Below, piece by piece: positions 30,000 through 32,255 of a DNA stretch of 32,255 bases. The position numbers were made by a program, and so were the translations under genes. The stretch comes from CAYYMD01 sp964480425. GTDB taxonomy: Bacteria > Planctomycetota > Phycisphaerae > SM23-33. The stretch spans positions 1 through 32,255 of the forward strand of contig CAYZPY010000012.1 in assembly GCA_964480425.1 (NCBI GenBank), written 5' to 3'. The stretch's first letter is position 1. Each line of letters starts with the position of its first letter. Below the pieces are notes generated by a model. It ran no database searches, was not told the DNA's origin, and saw only the letters and a program-made list of their open reading frames with translations.

Positions 30000-30953
30000 T
30001 TGAAGATACTTGCAATTCATCCCGGTGCGCTTGGCGACCTGATAATATTCGGCCATCTTATCGCCCGCATCCGTGGCGATGTTACACTCGTGGCCGGGCG
30101 CGAAAAGTCCGAACTGCTCGCATGCACGGGAATCGCGCAAAGAACGGTTGATTTTAACGCCCTGCCGATGCACGAGATATTCATCGATGCGTCTCTGGAG
30201 CAGTGCCGTCTGGGTGAAATTCTCGGCCGTCACGATCGGCTGATAAGTTGCTTCCCCGCCGAGGGCGACGAGGCGCGTCTGCGCCTGGCGTCGTTGTGCG
30301 GCGCGGCGGATGCGGCGTATCTGCCCGTCCGTCCCCCGGAACATTATGGCGGACATCTGCTCGAACTATGGTGCAACATGCTCGACGGGCTCAAGCCCGC
30401 GCCTATGGACACCACCTGGACAATAAACGAACAATGGCGCGATGAAAGCAAAAATGAAATGGCCCGACTCGGGCTTGACGCAGCGCAAAATTACTTCATT
30501 ATACATCCCGGCGCCGCAGCGCCGGAGAAGCGCTGGCCGGGAGGTAATTTCCTGCAACTGGGGCAAATGCTGCGGGACGCATCCGGGAAACCGAAAGTCA
30601 TTTTCGTAATCGGCCCGGTGGAACTCGACAGGTGGGAAGAAAGCCGAATCGCTGAAATAAAGCGGAACTTTCCCCTCTTACGCTCGCCTGCGCTTGCATC
30701 GCTGGCGGGGATACTGGCCGGGTCGTGCGGATACGTCGGAAACGACTGCGGCGTTACGCACCTTGCCGCCGCAGTTGGTGCGCCCACCGTAGCCCTGTTC
30801 GGGCCGAGCAATCACAGGCATTTTGGACCGATAGGCCGAAACGTCAGTGTTATACAATCGGACCCGATTGAAAACATAACCGCAGATGAGGTATTCGCCG
30901 CCATGAGCGGATTTATCGCCCCGGGGCGAACCAAATTTACGGAACCTCGATAA
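30000..30953 (+). CDS. Family 9 glycosyltransferase (heptosyltransferase-like)
   Basis: The 317-residue GT-B protein resembles ADP-heptose:LPS heptosyltransferases. The N-terminal motif is Ile-His-Pro-Gly-Ala-Leu-Gly-Asp. The C-terminal half has Ile-Ile-His-Pro-Gly-Ala, Lys-Arg-Trp-Pro, Gly-Asn-Asp-Cys-Gly-Val-Thr-His-Leu-Ala-Ala and Leu-Phe-Gly-Pro-Ser. In relatives the enzyme works at the inner membrane face in LPS core synthesis; here the donor is not known. The TTG at 30000 is the only usable start, since an in-frame TGA lies at 29988-29990 and the family begins directly after it. It follows mnmA by 39 bases, so the two may share a transcript. Its end overlaps the convergent YfcE-like gene by 17 bases. 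Confidence 0.9.
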   Translation: MKILAIHPGALGDLIIFGHLIARIRGDVTLVAGREKSELLACTGIAQRTVDFNALPMHEIFIDASLEQCRLGEILGRHDRLISCFPAEGDEARLRLASLCGAADAAYLPVRPPEHYGGHLLELWCNMLDGLKPAPMDTTWTINEQWRDESKNEMARLGLDAAQNYFIIHPGAAAPEKRWPGGNFLQLGQMLRDASGKPKVIFVIGPVELDRWEESRIAEIKRNFPLLRSPALASLAGILAGSCGYVGNDCGVTHLAAAVGAPTVALFGPSNHRHFGPIGRNVSVIQSDPIENITADEVFAAMSGFIAPGRTKFTEPR

Positions 30954-31431
30954 ACTCGACCTCGTCCGATTCGGTGTCGAGCACCGCGACGGTATGCCTT
31001 GGGCAATGATGCAGCGCGCCGGGATTTATAACGCGCACCTGTCCCACGCGCTGGTCCCGCGCAACGTGCGTGTGTCCGTGGCAAACGTACGGAAACTGCC
31101 CTCCCAGCACCAGTTCCTCCAGTATGTGCCCCTTGTGCCCGTGTGTCACGACCAGGTATCTGCCGTCGCCGATGGGCACCTCCAGCCGGTCCCAGTCGAA
31201 GTGGATGCCGTGATCCTTTGCGCTCGCCTCCAGACGTATCACGTATTTGTCCATGTTGCCCCCCACCAGGTAAACCGGCACGCCCGTGGCGGCGAGCATC
31301 TCCATGAATTTCCGCGAGCCGATGTCGCCGCAATGAACGATCGTCTCGACTTTGTTCTCGACCAGCACGTTCAGCGCCGCTCGCAGGCGGTCCGCCTTAC
31401 CGTGTGAATCCGATAATATGCCTATCTTCAT
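30937..31431 (-). CDS. YfcE/MJ0936-family phosphodiesterase
   Basis: The 164-residue cytoplasmic metallophosphoesterase has Ser-Asp-Ser-His-Gly at the N-terminus, Cys-Gly-Asp-Ile-Gly, Gly-Asn-Met-Asp, Thr-His-Gly-His and His-Gly-His-Thr-His. These are the metal ligands of the compact YfcE-type family, and the length is normal. Relatives cleave phosphodiesters in vitro, with unknown natural substrates. It lies 21 bases after ispD on the same strand, so it is probably the second gene of an ispD operon. Its 3' end overlaps the convergent glycosyltransferase gene by 17 bases, leaving no room for a separate terminator. Confidence 0.93.
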   Translation of the reverse strand: MKIGILSDSHGKADRLRAALNVLVENKVETIVHCGDIGSRKFMEMLAATGVPVYLVGGNMDKYVIRLEASAKDHGIHFDWDRLEVPIGDGRYLVVTHGHKGHILEELVLGGQFPYVCHGHTHVARDQRVGQVRVINPGALHHCPRHTVAVLDTESDEVEFIEVP

Positions 31432-31452
31432 CGGCGTGTTCCGTTGGTGACG

Positions 31453-32139
31453 TCACATCTCTTGTGCGGATTTAAATATCGCCTCTGCAAGCGCCAGGTC
31501 CTCGGGAGTGGTTATCTTGATATTGCATGGATGGGCAGGCACCACACTTACTTCGTGGCCCATATCCTCGACCAGCGCGGCGTCGTCGGTTGCCCGGCGC
31601 CCGGATTCGTACGCCGAGATAATCAGATCTGTGGCGAACACCTGGGGCGTCTGCGCCTGCCACAGTCGGTCCCTGTCCGGCGTCTGCTCGATGAGATTGT
31701 CCTGGGAGACTTTCTTTATGGTTCCGTGGACCGGCCAGGCCAGTATCGCCGCACCCGTCCGGCCCGCGTGGGCGAAAACGGCGTCTATGCACCGCTGCGG
31801 CGTGCATGGCCTGACGGCGTCGTGAATGCAGACCAGTTCGCACGCATCGTCCAGGCGGCCCAGTGCGTTTTGCACGGATTCGCTTCGCACCGCCCCACCG
31901 GCCGTGACCGTCACGTTCAGGCGGGCCAGTTCGTCGCCATAACGTTCTGTAACCTCATCCACCTGGTCGGGCGCCACAACCAGTTGTATCTGGCGCACGT
32001 CGCGGCGCGTTGCGAACATGTCGATGGTCCGCAGGAACACGCACCGCCCCGCCAGGTGGACGAATATCTTGTTCCGCCGGGAATCGAATCTCAGACCCCG
32101 ACCGGCGGCGGGAATTATCACCGATACTATTTTCGACAT
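31453..32139 (-). CDS. ispD: 2-C-methyl-D-erythritol 4-phosphate cytidylyltransferase
   Basis: The 228-residue enzyme makes CDP-methylerythritol from MEP and CTP in the non-mevalonate isoprenoid pathway. The nucleotide-binding loop is Pro-Ala-Ala-Gly-Arg-Gly-Leu-Arg-Phe, with the following Lys in Asn-Lys-Ile-Phe, where Lys-Gln is more usual. His-Asp-Ala-Val-Arg-Pro, Leu-Trp-Gln-Ala-Gln-Thr-Pro-Gln, Thr-Asp-Asp-Ala and Asn-Ile-Lys-Ile-Thr-Thr-Pro-Glu-Asp are in family order. The ATG at 32139 was chosen because the fold starts at once and GGAAAG lies upstream. A longer frame to 32208 would begin before the likely promoter. ispF is not in the window. The YfcE-like gene follows in the same direction. 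Confidence 0.95.
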   Translation of the reverse strand: MSKIVSVIIPAAGRGLRFDSRRNKIFVHLAGRCVFLRTIDMFATRRDVRQIQLVVAPDQVDEVTERYGDELARLNVTVTAGGAVRSESVQNALGRLDDACELVCIHDAVRPCTPQRCIDAVFAHAGRTGAAILAWPVHGTIKKVSQDNLIEQTPDRDRLWQAQTPQVFATDLIISAYESGRRATDDAALVEDMGHEVSVVPAHPCNIKITTPEDLALAEAIFKSAQEM

Positions 32140-32165
32140 ACCGAATCTTTCCAAAAGAGCAGACC

Positions 32166-32195
32166 ATACTAACGCAGCCGATGGCGTCTTGGCAA
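32166..32195 (-). promoter_or_regulatory. Probable ispD promoter
   Basis: On the minus strand TTGCCA (32190-32195) and TAGTAT (32166-32171) are 18 bases apart, matching five and four of six consensus positions. Transcription should begin near 32159, about 20 bases before the ispD ATG. Confidence 0.45.
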
Positions 32196-32255
32196 CGGTC
32201 GGAGCCAATTGCTTTGTCTGTAAATGATTGTCGTAAGTAGACGTGAAAAAACTTA

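Noticed and set aside
31444..32172. Long open frame antisense to ispD
   Set aside because: IspD has all family motifs on the opposite strand; the antisense frame is a product of GC-rich codon use and matches no family.

Overview
The window looks like a chromosomal segment of a moderately GC-rich Gram-negative bacterium, most likely an uncultured planctomycete of the Phycisphaerae type. This is inferred from several weak signs, not proved: a pseudopilin carrying the Asn-His-His-Gly tail motif common in planctomycetes, many genes without a clear Shine-Dalgarno sequence, GTG and TTG starts, and the mix of housekeeping genes. No rRNA, tRNA, CRISPR array, transposase or phage gene was seen.

Region 1 (1-17787) is a surface or extracellular polysaccharide locus. 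Reading rightward it holds a gene fragment, a Wzy-like polymerase, a family 2 glycosyltransferase, a Wzx-like flippase, a sulfotransferase-like protein, a family 4 glycosyltransferase, a CapA-like metallophosphatase-fold protein, a CapK/PaaK-like adenylate-forming enzyme, a bi-domain oxidoreductase, a heparinase II/III-fold protein without a signal peptide, two more family 4 glycosyltransferases flanking a GNAT acetyltransferase, and a convergent DegT/DnrJ/EryC1/StrS aminotransferase. Together they suggest a Wzx/Wzy-dependent polymer containing N-acetylated amino sugar, probably sulfated and perhaps acyl- or aminoacyl-decorated. The most interesting idea here is a glycosaminoglycan-like modification module: sulfotransferase plus heparinase/epimerase fold.

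Region 2 (17870-19936) is a leftward two-gene pseudopilin operon with a good sigma-70-type promoter and a hairpin terminator. It is divergent from region 3. The 462-base gap between them holds a textbook sigma-54 promoter for the hsp20 gene.

Region 3 (19937-32139) is mostly housekeeping: hsp20, tsaB (leftward), a metallophosphoesterase and yidC (rightward), ileS, then amrA and a zinc-ribbon/DedA-type membrane protein (leftward), mnmA and a family 9 glycosyltransferase (rightward), and finally a YfcE-like phosphodiesterase and ispD (leftward). Notable here are a 154-bp element with inverted-repeat ends between ileS and amrA, a triple 12-bp repeat made of -35 hexamers between tsaB and the metallophosphoesterase, an IleS whose C-terminal zinc knuckle has lost three of four cysteines, and compact promoters that imply leaderless or near-leaderless transcripts.
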